Of a DNA stretch of 64,000 nucleotides, positions 1 to 8,021 are shown piece after piece (the stretch's first letter is position 1; each line of letters starts with the position of its first letter). This stretch comes from Roseovarius sp. (lineage in GTDB: Bacteria > Pseudomonadota > Alphaproteobacteria > Rhodobacterales > Rhodobacteraceae), in the NCBI RefSeq assembly GCF_030373445.1, contig NZ_JAUCYU010000003.1:62001-126000 (forward strand), in the 5' to 3' direction. A model generated the notes under the pieces. That model searched no databases, was not told the origin of the DNA, and saw only the letters and a list, made by a program, of their open reading frames with translations. The translations under genes and the position numbers were made by a program.

Positions 1-1
1 C

Positions 2-151
2 AGGAACAACGGTCTTAACTTCGCCAAGCACGACCATCATGAGAAGATCGTCCGGGCAGTACGTGTCGGCAATCCGGAACTTGGTGTCGAAGGTCTGACC
101 GGAGACCTGATGGAGGCAGCCGTCGTGATCAAGAACGCACTGGAACCTTAA
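2..151 (+). CDS. GntR-family regulator with FCD domain, C-terminal fragment (partial)
   Basis: The reading frame is open from the window edge and stops at TAA 149-151, so only about 49 residues are visible. They fit the last helices of an FCD ligand-binding domain: a conserved His pair followed by EKIVRAVRVGNPELG, the H-x(n)-I-x-x-A-I-x-x-G-D pattern in which the histidine contributes to the metal or effector site of FadR/VanR-type regulators. The DNA-binding domain lies outside the window. A 15-bp dyad of the type bound by this subfamily starts 28 bases after the stop codon. The assignment rests on a short tail and is tentative beyond the family level. Confidence 0.55.
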   Translation, partial: RNNGLNFAKHDHHEKIVRAVRVGNPELGVEGLTGDLMEAAVVIKNALEP

Positions 152-179
152 TTCGCTTGGTCAAACAAGCCGAATGGTA

Positions 180-194
180 TGGTAACCGGTACCA
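180..194. promoter_or_regulatory. Candidate FCD/GntR operator dyad
   Basis: TGGTA-ACCGG-TACCA is a perfect inverted repeat with 5-bp arms and a 5-bp spacer. An extra direct TGGTA copy lies at 175-179. It sits between the GntR/FCD gene and the LysR gene. FadR/VanR-subfamily regulators are known to bind dyads of the form TNGTN(3-7)ACNA, so the upstream GntR protein is the natural candidate to bind here. Binding itself is inferred. Confidence 0.4.
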
Positions 195-402
195 ATTGAA
201 TGACTTACGCTGTCTCCGCGAAGTGTGAACCGCGAGTTTCACGTAACGAAGTCGGTCTGGATCACCACGTCGGAGGACGTACCGCCCTACCCTTTCGTGA
301 TGCGTTGGGCTTTGGCACGGTACAAGGCCAGCTATTTCTGGACAAGGTGACCCTATAGTGGTTCCATAAATCGTATCTATGGGCCGCGAGGGGAGGAGTG
401 TC

Positions 403-1335
403 GTGGACTCGAGACAACTCAGGTATTTCCGCCAGATCGTCGCGCACGGATCGATGAGTTCCGCCGCGCGCAGCCTCGGCGTGGCGCAACCTTCCTTGTC
501 ACAGCTTGTCAGGTCGCTCGAAACCACCCTCGGAACCGAGCTTCTGGTGCGCTCGGCGCGGGGAATCTCACCGACCGAGGCGGGCGAGCGTCTCGAATCC
601 TATGCCGTCCGCATCGAGCGCCTGCTGGACGACGCCCGCACCGATGTGGCGAATATCGGATCTTCCCCGGCGGGCAGGGTCACGTTCGGCATGCCGCCCT
701 CGATCTGCATGGCGCTTTCCATCCCGATGGCAGAAACGCTTCGGGTCGAACAACCGGAAATCCAGTTCTGCGTGACCGAAGCGATGAGCGGCCACCTGCG
801 GGAATGGGTCATGAACGGCGAGATCGACATGGCGATCCTTTATGACAATACCGGGCTCGGCGACTGTACGTCAGCGTTCCTGCTGACCGAAGAGTTGTGG
901 TTTTACTCAGCCGCCGATGACTGGCCCTTCGATACGCCGCCGGGGGAACCGGTCGATCTCAAGGACGCAGTTAACACAGACCTTGTCCTTCCCTCCAAAA
1001 GACACGGACTACGCAAGTTCATCGACCGGGCTGCCCAAGCCGAAAGCCGAAAGCCGCTGGTGACGCTGGAGATGGATTCCCTGCCACAAATCAAGTCGCT
1101 GGTCGCGCGTGGCAGCGGATACACGATCATTTCACCCGCTGCGGTGCTCGACCTCGTCGAAGATGGCAAGATCGTTGGCAGTCCCATCCGGGGACCAAGG
1201 TTGAGCCGCAAGATCTACCTCGTCCGATCCTCGGTAAACCGGATCACTGCCGCTTGCCGCGCGACTGAAGAATGCTGCCGCGAGGTCGTTGACGATCTTG
1301 TAACGCGGGGCATCTGGCAGGCGAACCTCGCCTGA
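403..1335 (+). CDS. LysR-family transcriptional regulator
   Basis: This encodes about 310 residues, a normal LysR length. The N-terminal winged helix-turn-helix reads LRYFRQIVAHGSMSSAARSL followed by the typical AQPSLSQLVRSLE recognition helix. A two-lobed effector-binding domain follows, with the usual GRVTFGMPPS start. I prefer the GTG start at 403: the AGGGGAGGAG ribosome site at 389-398 is 4 bases away. The ATG at 379 would place that site inside the gene. The gene converges on the MmgE/PrpD gene, and the stops are only 3 bases apart. No effector can be read from the sequence. Regulation of the neighbouring minus-strand catabolic/transport block is possible but unproven. Confidence 0.9.
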   Translation: MDSRQLRYFRQIVAHGSMSSAARSLGVAQPSLSQLVRSLETTLGTELLVRSARGISPTEAGERLESYAVRIERLLDDARTDVANIGSSPAGRVTFGMPPSICMALSIPMAETLRVEQPEIQFCVTEAMSGHLREWVMNGEIDMAILYDNTGLGDCTSAFLLTEELWFYSAADDWPFDTPPGEPVDLKDAVNTDLVLPSKRHGLRKFIDRAAQAESRKPLVTLEMDSLPQIKSLVARGSGYTIISPAAVLDLVEDGKIVGSPIRGPRLSRKIYLVRSSVNRITAACRATEECCREVVDDLVTRGIWQANLA

Positions 1336-1338
1336 AGA

Positions 1339-2652
1339 TCAGCCCGACAGGCCGTTGCCAAGCGTGCGGGCGTCCATATCGTCGAGCGCTGCAAGCCGGT
1401 CCCAGATGGCGATACCGCGCGGGCCCAGGACGGCCTCGGCCTTGGTGCGCAGCTTACCGGCCAGAACGCTCTTCGGGATCAGCGCATCGAGATCGTGACG
1501 GATGGCGAGCTTGCGCCCATCCGCAAGGGTCAGTTCGCCTTCGGCCTGGGCGTCACTTAGCCCCTCGTCGCCTTCCACCGTCACCCTGTTGGCAAAGGCC
1601 GTAAGCTCGGGATCGGCGCAGATCTCGTCGGTGTAGGTCCGGCCGCTGCCGGTCGCATCGCCGCGTAGAGTCATCCCGGCGAGCCACTTGTACGAGAATT
1701 TCGCCTCGAGCCCGGTACGCGGTGCGGGGTTGTTGCAGACGCGGAGCCACCGCGGTGCCGTGCGCAGGTGAACGGCCGTGACATCAGCCAGTTCGAGCCC
1801 TTCACCCGAGCGCGCCTCCGACAGCGCCTCGATCATGGCATGCAGCCCATGGCAGCAGGCATGCAGCTTGTACTTGTTGTCGCGGAACATGAAGGTTTCC
1901 GGCGGCGGGTTGCTCCAGCCGGCCGCGGGGTTCGCCTCGGGCGTGTGGGTTTCCACGAAGCCCTGCACCGCCATCAGCCCATCATCGGCTGCGGTAAACC
2001 CGAGCCCGGCCAATTGAGCACATTCGACGCCATTGGCGGCGGCAATCCCGGCATTGTAGGGCTTACCCATGGTGCCGAATTGCGACTTTAGCCCCGAGGC
2101 CCGTGTTGCACAGAGGCTCAGCGCCGCACGCATCCGACCCTCGTCCAATCCATAGAGGCGGCCTGCTGCAGCGGTGGCACCAAAGGCGCCGGCAGTCGCG
2201 GTCTGGTGGAAGCCAAGATTGTAATGCGCGCTTCCCAGCACCACGCCAACGCGTATCGCCACTTCGGCCCCGACGAGGAATGCCTCGACCACCTCTGGCA
2301 CGGTCGCCTCCTGCTCCTCGCCCGCGGCAAGCGCCGCGGGATATATGCCGACGGAAAGATGCCCGACATGGGCGAAATGGGTATCATCGTAGTCGAGCGC
2401 ATGACTGGTCGCCCCGTTGACCAGCGCCGCCATGCGGGGTGGCACCCGGGTCCCCCCAAGGACCGAGGCCACGGGCATCCCGCCCTCGCGATCGGCGAAC
2501 TGACGGAGTTTTTCGGCGAGCGGCTCGCCGATACCGGCGATACCGCAGGTGATCCAGTCGAGCAGCGAATAGCGCGCGAGCTGCAGTTCGTGGTCCTGCA
2601 ATTGATCACGCGGCAGCAGGGAGAGGTCGATCAGGTATTGCGTGAATGCCAT
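1339..2652 (-). CDS. MmgE/PrpD-family protein
   Basis: The product is about 437 residues and similar to MmgE/PrpD proteins, a family that includes 2-methylcitrate dehydratase, cis-aconitate decarboxylase and iminodisuccinate epimerase. Visible hallmarks are the helical lid with LLDWITCGIAG, the active-site segment SHALDYDDTHFAHVGHLSVG near residues 80-100, and the AxHACCHG stretch. The reaction cannot be chosen among the family's activities. I start at the ATG at 2652, preceded by GGAG eight bases upstream. An upstream TTG at 2715 adds 21 residues without family similarity. It is the last gene of the long minus-strand block and lies 69 bases after the symporter gene, so co-transcription is likely but not certain. 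Confidence 0.82.
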   Translation of the reverse strand: MAFTQYLIDLSLLPRDQLQDHELQLARYSLLDWITCGIAGIGEPLAEKLRQFADREGGMPVASVLGGTRVPPRMAALVNGATSHALDYDDTHFAHVGHLSVGIYPAALAAGEEQEATVPEVVEAFLVGAEVAIRVGVVLGSAHYNLGFHQTATAGAFGATAAAGRLYGLDEGRMRAALSLCATRASGLKSQFGTMGKPYNAGIAAANGVECAQLAGLGFTAADDGLMAVQGFVETHTPEANPAAGWSNPPPETFMFRDNKYKLHACCHGLHAMIEALSEARSGEGLELADVTAVHLRTAPRWLRVCNNPAPRTGLEAKFSYKWLAGMTLRGDATGSGRTYTDEICADPELTAFANRVTVEGDEGLSDAQAEGELTLADGRKLAIRHDLDALIPKSVLAGKLRTKAEAVLGPRGIAIWDRLAALDDMDARTLGNGLSG

Positions 2653-2721
2653 GGTTCGGCTCCGAAAAGGCGTTGGTTCTTTGAGTTTTGGTAAGTACTG
2701 GGGATGGCCTCGCAAACATCG

Positions 2722-4581
2722 TTACGACGCTTTCTTCACCACCCTCTCCAGCCCGGCGGCCAGCCAGTCCGGCGTGCGCCGTTTTTCCGGCTCGCCGAGC
2801 GTGATCGGCTTGATCCGTTCGGCCGATGTCCGGCCCAGTCCGACGCGATAGGCGAACCACCAGACCAGCAGCACGCCCAGAAGCCAGAACAGGATTTGCC
2901 AAACCCAGAGCGACGGGACACCCAGATCAGCCGAGCGGTCGGTGAAGATCGGCTCGCTGAAGAAACTGTTGCCCAAAATCGCGCCCGGCCCGTAGGCGAG
3001 AAAACCCCAGAGCAGCATCAGGGACCACAGAAGCCCCCGCCCGCCCGTCTGGCGGGGCGGCAGTGCAGCCTCGACCGCGTCATGCAGGCGGTCGCGCTGG
3101 AACCGGTCGGGGGACCGCAAGGTGGCGGCCGAGCTCAGCAGGACAAACGCCAGGTTGAAGGCCAGCCCCCAGGCCGCCGAGTGGATCGTCAGCGGCCAAC
3201 GGCCCCACGGCAACTCGACGAAGAGCGACTCGAAGAGGATGAGCCCGAGCGGCTCAGTAAAGACGACGATGAGACAGCCGATGCTGAGGCCAGCCATAAC
3301 CCCGCCTCGACTGATCACCCGCAGGAAAGTCAGACCCAGAACCGCCGGTAGCAGCTGTACCGAAAGCGGGAGAGCGACGCTCGCCCCCACGGCGCAGATG
3401 AGCGGCGCGAAACTCGCGGAAAGCGCCACGAAGAAGAAAGCCAAGCCCAGTGAAATACGGTGACCCAGCCGTGCCTGTCGCGCACCGAGTTTCGGGAACA
3501 GGTAGGTCAGGACAAGTTCGCGCGTGATCAGGATGGACCCACCCGTTACGAAAAAGCTGACCGCCAGCAGGCCCCCGATCATCATAAGCAGCAGTAGCCC
3601 TGCCCCGGCCAACGGCTCAACCTCGAAGAGGGAGCCGGCCAGGGCCAACGGCCCGTCGGACATCCTGGCCGCCAGCACCGGACCACCCAGTACGAACCCG
3701 CCAGCGACCAGCCCCGCCAGCAGCCAGACGGTAGAAACACCTAGACCCCGCCCCGCCGGTGCGGTCTGCCCGAGATAGAGCACCGCCGGGCTGAAGACGA
3801 TGCCCAGCAGCGCGACAGCAGAGGAGGAGATGGCGGCAGCAGTGAAGATGCCGCCCGGCGGCATCGCCTTGCCGATGCCGGCCGAGTTCTGAAGAACGCC
3901 CGGGATGCGATCCCAAAGAATCCCGTCGGCCACGCCGATGGACTGGGCGGGGAAGCCCGGTCCGGTGGCAGTGATCTCGGTCAACACGGTCAGCCCCGGC
4001 ATCAAGAGGGCCAGCAGCACGGAATACATTGCCAGCGTCATGATCGTCGCCCGCCAACCGCCGACGATGGCCGGAATGGCCAGCGCGATGGCAATCATCC
4101 ACACGCCCGCCGCACGCGGTATAAGGCCTTCGGTCGCCGCCTCGAGAAGAACCGATACGGATGACAGGATATGCCCGGCAAAGGGCAGCGCGAAGAGTAC
4201 CGTCAGCCCCATCACGACCACCCGAAGCGCGACGGAGTCGTAAAACCGTCCCAACGCCTCGCCGGGGGTGAAGAGCCCCGCAACTCGCGTCGCCATCCAC
4301 AGCCGGTTCCAGACCAGCAAAGCCGCGATTGCAACCAACACCAGCCCGGCCGATACGTGAGAGGCCTGAAGGCCGAACCGCCCCACCAGGGTGAAATGCC
4401 GTTCTACGCCCAGCCCGGCGACCGCCAACCCCGGCAGCAGGAACATCACCGCCCAGCCCGGGAGGTTCGCCCCGCCATCGGCGAATTCCCCGGGCGGTCC
4501 GCCCACACGTGCCGTGCGGGCCGCGAAGTAAAGGCCATATAGCGCGACCAGAACCAGCAGGCTGAGAAGCAGAGGGGTCAC
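2722..4581 (-). CDS. Sodium:solute symporter family permease
   Basis: The protein is 619 residues, almost entirely hydrophobic helices (about 13-14 membrane segments), with SSS-family features such as the conserved glycine/proline helix IVGGWRATIMTLAMY and the later SFFVTGGSILITRELV region. These proteins couple sodium (or proton) influx to uptake of organic acids, sugars or amino acids at the inner membrane; the substrate is not readable here. The GTG start at 4581 forms a GTGA overlap with the stop of the preceding small membrane protein, which suggests translational coupling and a two-component transporter like the acetate/lactate symporters that have a small DUF4212 partner. That partner resemblance is by arrangement only. 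Confidence 0.8.
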   Translation of the reverse strand: MTPLLLSLLVLVALYGLYFAARTARVGGPPGEFADGGANLPGWAVMFLLPGLAVAGLGVERHFTLVGRFGLQASHVSAGLVLVAIAALLVWNRLWMATRVAGLFTPGEALGRFYDSVALRVVVMGLTVLFALPFAGHILSSVSVLLEAATEGLIPRAAGVWMIAIALAIPAIVGGWRATIMTLAMYSVLLALLMPGLTVLTEITATGPGFPAQSIGVADGILWDRIPGVLQNSAGIGKAMPPGGIFTAAAISSSAVALLGIVFSPAVLYLGQTAPAGRGLGVSTVWLLAGLVAGGFVLGGPVLAARMSDGPLALAGSLFEVEPLAGAGLLLLMMIGGLLAVSFFVTGGSILITRELVLTYLFPKLGARQARLGHRISLGLAFFFVALSASFAPLICAVGASVALPLSVQLLPAVLGLTFLRVISRGGVMAGLSIGCLIVVFTEPLGLILFESLFVELPWGRWPLTIHSAAWGLAFNLAFVLLSSAATLRSPDRFQRDRLHDAVEAALPPRQTGGRGLLWSLMLLWGFLAYGPGAILGNSFFSEPIFTDRSADLGVPSLWVWQILFWLLGVLLVWWFAYRVGLGRTSAERIKPITLGEPEKRRTPDWLAAGLERVVKKAS

Positions 4582-5048
4582 CGGCGCCCACCCCTGTGCG
4601 GAAGACGCGAGGCGGGGCGCAGGTTGTTGTCGCGTATGACGTCGAACCTCTCGAAAGCGCCGCGCGGACCGAAGGCGATCACGAGGTAGGCGATCACCGC
4701 CACCACCAGCGAAACCAGCCCCAGCCCGACAGGAAGCACGACACGCTCGACCGTCTCGGACGGAGCCACCAGCACGGTGACCAGCAGCGCCACGATACCG
4801 ACAGCAAAGGTCACGAGACCAAGTGCCGTCTCACCGGCTGTGAAGCGGGTCTTGAGCACCGCGTTGACGATGACATGCCCGGCATAGCCCAGGATAAGCA
4901 CCCCGAAACCCGCGCCGATCCACCATGCGCCCCCGCCGGCGGTCACGCCTTTGTGCAGAAGCGCTGCCGCCAGGAAGGCCGCCGGAGACCAGATCGCCAT
5001 CACCAGCCCGTGTCGGTCGAGGCGGTCGAAGAGGTTGTTCTCGATCAT
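4578..5048 (-). CDS. Small multi-spanning membrane protein of unknown function
   Basis: This is a 156-residue protein with four predicted membrane segments (roughly residues 16-33, 39-62, 74-93 and 104-127) and an Arg-rich cytoplasmic tail. I do not recognise a family. Its stop overlaps the symporter start by four bases (GTGA), and it starts 20 bases after the flotillin-like gene ends. It may be a small accessory subunit of the symporter or link it to the flotillin-like scaffold, but this is inferred only from position. It is about 60 residues longer than the usual DUF4212 symporter partner. Confidence 0.65.
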   Translation of the reverse strand: MIENNLFDRLDRHGLVMAIWSPAAFLAAALLHKGVTAGGGAWWIGAGFGVLILGYAGHVIVNAVLKTRFTAGETALGLVTFAVGIVALLVTVLVAPSETVERVVLPVGLGLVSLVVAVIAYLVIAFGPRGAFERFDVIRDNNLRPASRLPHRGGRR

Positions 5049-5068
5049 CGCGATCTCACCCTGTCCGG

Positions 5069-7291
5069 TCAGTCATCCTTGCCCCCGGACTTTCCGTCAT
5101 CGCCTTTCACTTCGGGGAAGTTGCGGAACGACATGCCTCCGGCCGAGCCGAGGTTCTTCAGCGGCAGGCCGATCTCTTCCATCAGCCCGTCGACGAAAGC
5201 GACCTGGGTGCGGTATTTCATGGCAGAGTTCACCACCGAATCCGATACGCTGCCGCCCCCGCCGGTACCCTCGCCGCCGCCCGAGCCGCCGCCACCGCGC
5301 ATCTCGGACGGGCTGTTGAGACCCGGCAGGCCATCGACCTGCAGGATCTTGATCGACTCGATGTTTTCCATCGGCTTGACCTGTTCGCGGATGATCTCGG
5401 GCAGGCGGTTGACCACGGATTCGAGGATGGCGCTGCGCCGCGCCTCGGCGTTGCGAATATTCTCGGCTTCGTTGAGCTTGCGATGACCCTCGGCATCGAC
5501 ACCGTACCGGAACTCGGCCGCGCGGGCCTCGGCCATGTCGCCCTCGGCGCGCTGTTCGCTGGCGCTCTTCTCGGCCTCGGCCTGTTTGACAAGCCGGATG
5601 GTCTCACGCTGCGCGCGGGCCTCGGCGTCGATGACCTCGATCGTCTTGGCACGGCTGGCCTTCTCCGAGGCACGGGCCGACTCGATCTGCTCTTCGGTCT
5701 GGGCGAGGATCTTCTGCGCCTCCGCCTCGCTGGTGCGGGCCACGGCTTCGTCGATGGCCTTGTTGACCACGGCGATCAGGCGCTCCTTCTCGGCGATGTC
5801 GATTTCCATCTGCCGCTCGATGTCGAACCGCTCGATATAGCGCCGCGCGGCCACGCGCAGTTCCTCGACTTCGCGGTCGGCGACGATGCGCGCATCCTCG
5901 ATCTCGCGGAAGCTGGCGGTCTCGGCCAACTTGATCTTGTGCTCCCGCTGGATTTCGCGGGCACGGATCTGTTCCTCGGTCTCGACACGGTTGCTTTCCA
6001 CGGCCAGCTTGCGGGCCAGCACGGCGCGCTCCTGTTCGGTTTCCGATTCCGCGACCGAGACGCTGATTTCCTTTTCACGGGCCACGCTGGCCAGTTCGAT
6101 GAACTTCTCGGTGTTGATCCGCGCGTTCTCGATCTCCTGCTGCGACAGGTAATGCGCGTGCTGGATCTCGGCGTTGCTTTTCGCCTCGTAGGTCTCAAGC
6201 TCCAGCCGCGACTTGATCTGCGCCTCGCGCACCTCCTGCTCGCGCTCGATGCGCTCCGACTCGACCTGACGGCGCGTCTGGATCCGCTCGGTCTCAAGAC
6301 GGGATTTCGCGGTGATGTCGGCCAGTTCGGTGTCGCGTAGTCTCTCGATCTCGTAGGACCGGATTTCGTTTTCGCTACGAATGCGTTCCTCGTCGATGGC
6401 CCGCGACTTGGCGATCTTGACGCGTTCGGATTCCTCCTCCGTCCTGGTGCGGGCCTGGGTGATGGCGATCTGTGAGGTAGAGCGTTCCGCCTCGATCGCC
6501 GCGGCCTGTTGCGACTTGCGGGTCTCGATGTCGCGGCTCTGATCGAGCCGGACATATTCGAGATCGCGGTCGATCTCGATCACCCGCTGTTCGGCTTCGA
6601 AGTCACGCGTCTTGATCTGGACCTTGGTTTCGTTCTCGATCTGGTTGCGCAGCTTGCGGCGTTCTTCGGTTTCGCGCACGATCAGGGTCAGGCCCTCGGA
6701 ATCGAAGAAGTTCGATGGGTCGAAGACCGAGATATCCGCCTGGTTGAGCGAGGTGAGCGAGGCGGTTTCAAGCTCCAGCCCGTTCTTTTCGAGCACCCCT
6801 TCCAGAAGCTGCGTCACATGGCGGATGAACCCGGCACGATCCTGGTGGATTTCGTCCATCGTCATCGAGGCGGCCACCGTCGACATCGCATCGACCAGCC
6901 GCCCCTGGATCACCTCCTTCAGCGCCATCGCATCCTGCGTGCGTGCGCCGAGGGTCCGCGCGGCGGCCGAGACGCCCTCTTCCGTCGCCACCACCCGCAC
7001 GAAGAACTCGGTCGTGATGTCGATGCGCATCTTGTTCTTGGTGATCAGCGATTGCTCGCCCTGCCGCCGTATCTCGATCGGAATGGCGTTCATGTTCACG
7101 ACGGTGATGTCGTGAACGATCGGGATCACCAGCGCCCCGCCGCCCATCACGACCCGCTCGCCGCCCGAACCGGTTCGGACGAAGCTCTGGTCTTTCGAGG
7201 AATGGCGATAGAGCCAGTGCAGCAGGTAGACCCCCACTGCGATCAGGATCGTGATCAGGATGACGATTGCGATGATATCGGCACCGGTCAT
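5069..7291 (-). CDS. Flotillin/SPFH-domain coiled-coil membrane protein
   Basis: The protein has 740 residues. One N-terminal membrane helix (about residues 5-28) is followed by an SPFH/band-7 domain (about 35-230) starting FVRTGSGGERVVMGGG, typical of flotillin and YqiK. Then comes an exceptionally long, highly charged Glu/Arg coiled coil (about 225-650), and a glycine-rich patch followed by a short globular tail. Flotillins oligomerise on the cytoplasmic face of membranes and organise microdomains that hold transporters and signalling proteins. E. coli YqiK is near 550 residues, so the coiled coil here is long. The gene lies 31 bases after an opsin-fold gene and upstream of a membrane protein and symporter, so a role in scaffolding these membrane proteins is a reasonable inference. 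Confidence 0.88.
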   Translation of the reverse strand: MTGADIIAIVILITILIAVGVYLLHWLYRHSSKDQSFVRTGSGGERVVMGGGALVIPIVHDITVVNMNAIPIEIRRQGEQSLITKNKMRIDITTEFFVRVVATEEGVSAAARTLGARTQDAMALKEVIQGRLVDAMSTVAASMTMDEIHQDRAGFIRHVTQLLEGVLEKNGLELETASLTSLNQADISVFDPSNFFDSEGLTLIVRETEERRKLRNQIENETKVQIKTRDFEAEQRVIEIDRDLEYVRLDQSRDIETRKSQQAAAIEAERSTSQIAITQARTRTEEESERVKIAKSRAIDEERIRSENEIRSYEIERLRDTELADITAKSRLETERIQTRRQVESERIEREQEVREAQIKSRLELETYEAKSNAEIQHAHYLSQQEIENARINTEKFIELASVAREKEISVSVAESETEQERAVLARKLAVESNRVETEEQIRAREIQREHKIKLAETASFREIEDARIVADREVEELRVAARRYIERFDIERQMEIDIAEKERLIAVVNKAIDEAVARTSEAEAQKILAQTEEQIESARASEKASRAKTIEVIDAEARAQRETIRLVKQAEAEKSASEQRAEGDMAEARAAEFRYGVDAEGHRKLNEAENIRNAEARRSAILESVVNRLPEIIREQVKPMENIESIKILQVDGLPGLNSPSEMRGGGGSGGGEGTGGGGSVSDSVVNSAMKYRTQVAFVDGLMEEIGLPLKNLGSAGGMSFRNFPEVKGDDGKSGGKDD

Positions 7292-7322
7292 GACATGTTT
7301 CCTTCCTTAACGCCGGGGGCGG

Positions 7323-8012
7323 TCAGTAGCGGTCCTGGCCGGCGACGGCCACGACGATGAGAGACGGTATGATGAGGTTGACGATGTCGAATACGCTGTA
7401 GAGCACGATGACACCGCCCGATTGGCCGACGCCGATCACGACGTCGACGAAATGCAGGATCGGATAGGCGGCCCAGCCCACGGTCATCAGCAGGCGGATC
7501 CAGAAATAGCCGATGCGGACGGGGCGCGAGGATTTGCGCACCGCCTCGGACATCGCGCCGAAATACATCTCGCCCAGGATGTAGAGCCAGAAGGCGATGG
7601 ACAGCAGCGCGCCAAGGGTCGGGTTGAAGAAGCTGGCATCCCCCAGCCACCGCCCGAATACCATCAGAAGGGCCGCACCGGTGATGCGCCAGAAGACACC
7701 GACCGGGACGGGCCCCTGGGTGCGGGCGAAGAAATAGACGGCCGCGACCTGCAGCGGATGCACCGTGTACCACGCCGAGAAGCGCACGCCGGCGCTGGCC
7801 TCTCCGCCCGAGAACCAGAAGCCCGCCGCGCCGGCATAATAAAGCGCCGTGGCAAGGCAGGCGGTGCCGACCAGCGCCTCGGGCACCCGCCAGCGTTCGT
7901 TCGACCAGCTGAGACCCACGTAACAGATCATCGCCGAGGCCAGGCTCATCAGGGCGAGCCCGGTCAGGGCGCTGGCGACCACGTCGGCGGAGGTATAGAG
8001 AGTAGTGAACAT
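7323..8012 (-). CDS. Microbial (type 1) rhodopsin homologue lacking the retinal-binding lysine
   Basis: The 229-residue protein has seven membrane helices and aligns along its length with proteorhodopsin. Helix C reads VRFSAWYTVHPL against FRYIDWLLTVPL, keeping Arg77 and Trp81 but replacing the proton acceptor Asp with Ala80 and the donor Glu with Ala91. Helix F keeps GWAAYP (Trp180, Tyr183, Pro184), part of the retinal pocket. Helix G reads LYSVFDIVNLI against YNLADFVNKI: Asp209 is kept, but the Schiff-base lysine is Leu213 (CTC codon). Covalent retinal binding by the normal chemistry is therefore excluded, and proton pumping is very unlikely. Opsin homologues without the lysine are known, with unsettled function. 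The gene starts 9 bases after a permease gene and lies 31 bases before a flotillin gene, inside an apparent ABC-importer operon, so a sensory or transporter-associated role is possible. Confidence 0.85.
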   Translation of the reverse strand: MFTTLYTSADVVASALTGLALMSLASAMICYVGLSWSNERWRVPEALVGTACLATALYYAGAAGFWFSGGEASAGVRFSAWYTVHPLQVAAVYFFARTQGPVPVGVFWRITGAALLMVFGRWLGDASFFNPTLGALLSIAFWLYILGEMYFGAMSEAVRKSSRPVRIGYFWIRLLMTVGWAAYPILHFVDVVIGVGQSGGVIVLYSVFDIVNLIIPSLIVVAVAGQDRY

Positions 8013-8021
8013 TGCGTTTCC

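Noticed and set aside
7323..8012. Calling the opsin-like protein a proteorhodopsin proton pump.
   Set aside because: The retinal lysine, proton acceptor and donor are all replaced (Leu213, Ala80, Ala91), so light-driven pumping by the known mechanism is not possible.
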